From positions 3,402,738 through 3,466,737 of the forward strand of contig NC_052404.1 in assembly GCF_009389715.1 (NCBI RefSeq): DNA of 64,000 nt, read 5' to 3'. Shown here piece by piece: positions 62,551 through 64,000 of this stretch; position 1 is the stretch's first letter; each line of letters starts with the position of its first letter. The stretch comes from Phoenix dactylifera. Its lineage: Eukaryota; Streptophyta; Magnoliopsida; Arecales; Arecaceae. The notes beneath the pieces are model-generated. The model did no database searches. It was not told the origin of the DNA and saw only the letters and a program-made list of their open reading frames with translations. The position numbers and the translations under genes were made by a program.

Positions 62551-62932
62551 TGTAAGCGGAGTTGATTAAATAAATTTTTTACTAACCTCAGGCCATTATT
62601 GATTAAGCACCCTTGAGATTAAGCATCACACGGGAGAGAAGAAGAAGAGACAGAGAGAGGAGATCTGGAGCTTCTAACCTATGCAGGATTTTAGTGCTTT
62701 AGGTGATGGATCCACAGGCTTATTTATAGTGCTAGATTAGGGATCCGGATCCTTATCTTCAAGGTATATCTCTCGTTAGTTTCTATCCATCACATAAGCT
62801 ACCAAATAAGATAAACCCTCAATAACCTCTAATCAGATTGAATTAAGTCACAATTTAAACGAGGTTTATCTTGATGTCGGATAAGCTTGATCAAGTGGGC
62901 CATATTTCCTAAAATTAGGAGACATGCTAACA
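62551..62932 (-). mobile_element. solo LTR upstream of the ArfGAP gene
   Basis: The 382-bp block starts TGTTAGC and ends GCTTACA on the minus strand and is flanked by the perfect 5-bp direct repeat ATTCT (62546-62550 and 62933-62937). TG...CA ends with a 5-bp duplication define an LTR retrotransposon; the missing interior makes it a solo LTR. It has its own TATA box (CACTATAAATAAGCC on the minus strand, about 62719-62733) followed by a CT-rich start, as in Copia-type LTRs. It lies about 410 bp upstream of the ArfGAP ATG, in the same orientation. Confidence 0.85.
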
Positions 62933-62937
62933 ATTCT

Positions 62938-63916
62938 TTGACCCTGTATAAAAGCGATACACATAGTATACGTTTTCATCGATCTAAGTTCAAATCTATT
63001 GAATTCTAACCACCAACATCACGATTGATCTATAATCAATTCCTACAGTAAATATTATTTAGATTCTTTGATTCTGTATAAATACCTAAAATCTATCCAC
63101 CGAATAATCGATATGAGACTAAACATATATACGTAGGGATCCTCACAAAAATATTGTCTGCTTGTTTTTTGTTTTTTTTTTTTGGCTCAATTGGCTCCTG
63201 CCTCTCCGCCCTTGTTTTAGCACACTACCATCTCCCACCACCTCAGCAGGATGATGCAGTTCGGTCCTTGGTAGATGGATTAGATAAAGAACGGTAGGTG
63301 AGGATTGGTACCTTTTAATCTCGACGACGACAACAACAACAATGAAAAAAAATATATTGAAGTTCTGCACTTAAGATGGATGGGGAGAAATGCACCTTGT
63401 TCTGATTTTTTTAAAAATATTATAAAAATAATTTTTGTTTATAGTGCTATTTTTATTTATAGATCTTTCTAATAAAACAATAATTTTAGTTGAAAAAAAA
63501 ATTCTGTATCTATAAGAATTGTAGTATTTTTTATTTTTTGGTGAGAAATGAAGAAAAGAACCTAAAGCAACATTCCATCCATTTTAGTTTTATTTTATTG
63601 ATTGGAGTCCTTAGATGGTGCTAACACACAATACGCAACATTTTCAATACACGTTACCAAGTAACCCGGTCTGGGTAATATCAAACAAGTTTGAGACCTC
63701 TTAAAAATGTAGGAAATGATAAAAAAATATGGGAGAAGATGGCATTGGCCAGGTGGCACGCGGCCATGGCTTGCTTGAGGCACACAGTTTGAGTTGTTCC
63801 AACGCGCGGTATGGCGTTGGCATATGCCATACGGTATGGCCCTTGTCAGTAGGCATGGTTGGGGCAGTAAGGCGTAGTCCTTTGTTGACGTGTCTTGGCG
63901 TAGTCATCAAGCGAAG
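62938..63916. other. intergenic sequence without a supported gene
   Basis: The sequence is AT-rich, with a GAC/AAC trinucleotide run at about 63320-63345. The last 200 bp (about 63720-63910) are GC-richer with repeated GGTATGGC and CATATGCCATACGG motifs, probably repeat-derived. No coding region is recognised. Confidence 0.45.
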
Positions 63917-64000
63917 TAGAGTTGGGCAACGGGCCGTGCCGGGCCGGCCCGGCCCAGGCTCCCCGGGCCCAAATTCTAAGCGGGCCGTGCCATACGGAAG
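63917..64000. mobile_element. left end of a GGCC-rich hAT-like element, cut by the window
   Basis: TAGAGTTGGGCAACGGGCC begins an abrupt change to GGGCCGTGCCGGGCCGGCCC-type sequence. TAGNGTTGGGCAA followed by CGGGCC repeats is typical of the termini of many plant hAT elements. The partner end and the duplication of the preceding 8 bp (AGCGAAG region) lie beyond the window. Confidence 0.6.

Overview
The window is plant nuclear DNA. It has spliced genes with GT-AG introns of up to several kilobases, plant-specific families (DUF247, the plant glutaredoxin-like CxxC family, FY with its FCA-binding motifs, a C2-domain ArfGAP of the AGD11 type) and many plant transposons. The very GC-rich single-exon genes next to AT-rich introns, and the protein features, suggest a monocot outside the grasses. 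A palm is my best guess, but this is inference and the species cannot be read from the sequence.

Layout. 1-3185 (minus): the 5' part of a SEC14/CRAL-TRIO-like gene that runs off the left edge. 3331-5918: a Mutator-like element (MULE) with long inverted ends and a perfect 9-bp target duplication, inserted just upstream of that gene's start codon; it carries a broken transposase and two arrays of palindromes. 8560-9960 (plus): an intact single-exon DUF247 gene. 11776-30801 (minus): the complete FY gene (CPSF/WDR33-type mRNA 3'-end processing factor) in 18 exons, whose frame closes to 718 residues. Its introns hold a 1.37-kb hAT-like element, a 185-bp MITE, a G+C-rich insertion, and tandem duplications, one of which copies part of exon 11. 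32142-about 38410 (minus): a nearly full-length LINE with ORF1 and ORF2 broken only by in-frame stops. 39444-40535: a PIF/Harbinger-type element. 41692-42615 (plus): a glutaredoxin-like gene. 48785-62141 (minus): the complete AGD11-like ArfGAP in 9 exons (400 residues), with a tRNA-Asn pseudogene and a second member of the hAT-like family in intron 8. 62551-62932: a solo LTR with a 5-bp target duplication, about 410 bp upstream of the ArfGAP start. The right edge cuts the end of another GGCC-rich hAT-like element.

The host genes are not an operon or pathway: lipid-binding-like, DUF247, RNA 3'-end processing, redox-like and membrane-traffic genes lie side by side, as is usual in a plant chromosome. 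The theme that joins the window is transposon load. At least six separate insertions can be bounded by their target duplications or ends, several inside introns or promoters. I see no unfamiliar multi-gene system. The most unusual structures are the palindrome arrays of the MULE, the repeated copying of an FY exon fragment into its own intron, and a hAT-like family whose two large copies carry exact 8-bp duplications.
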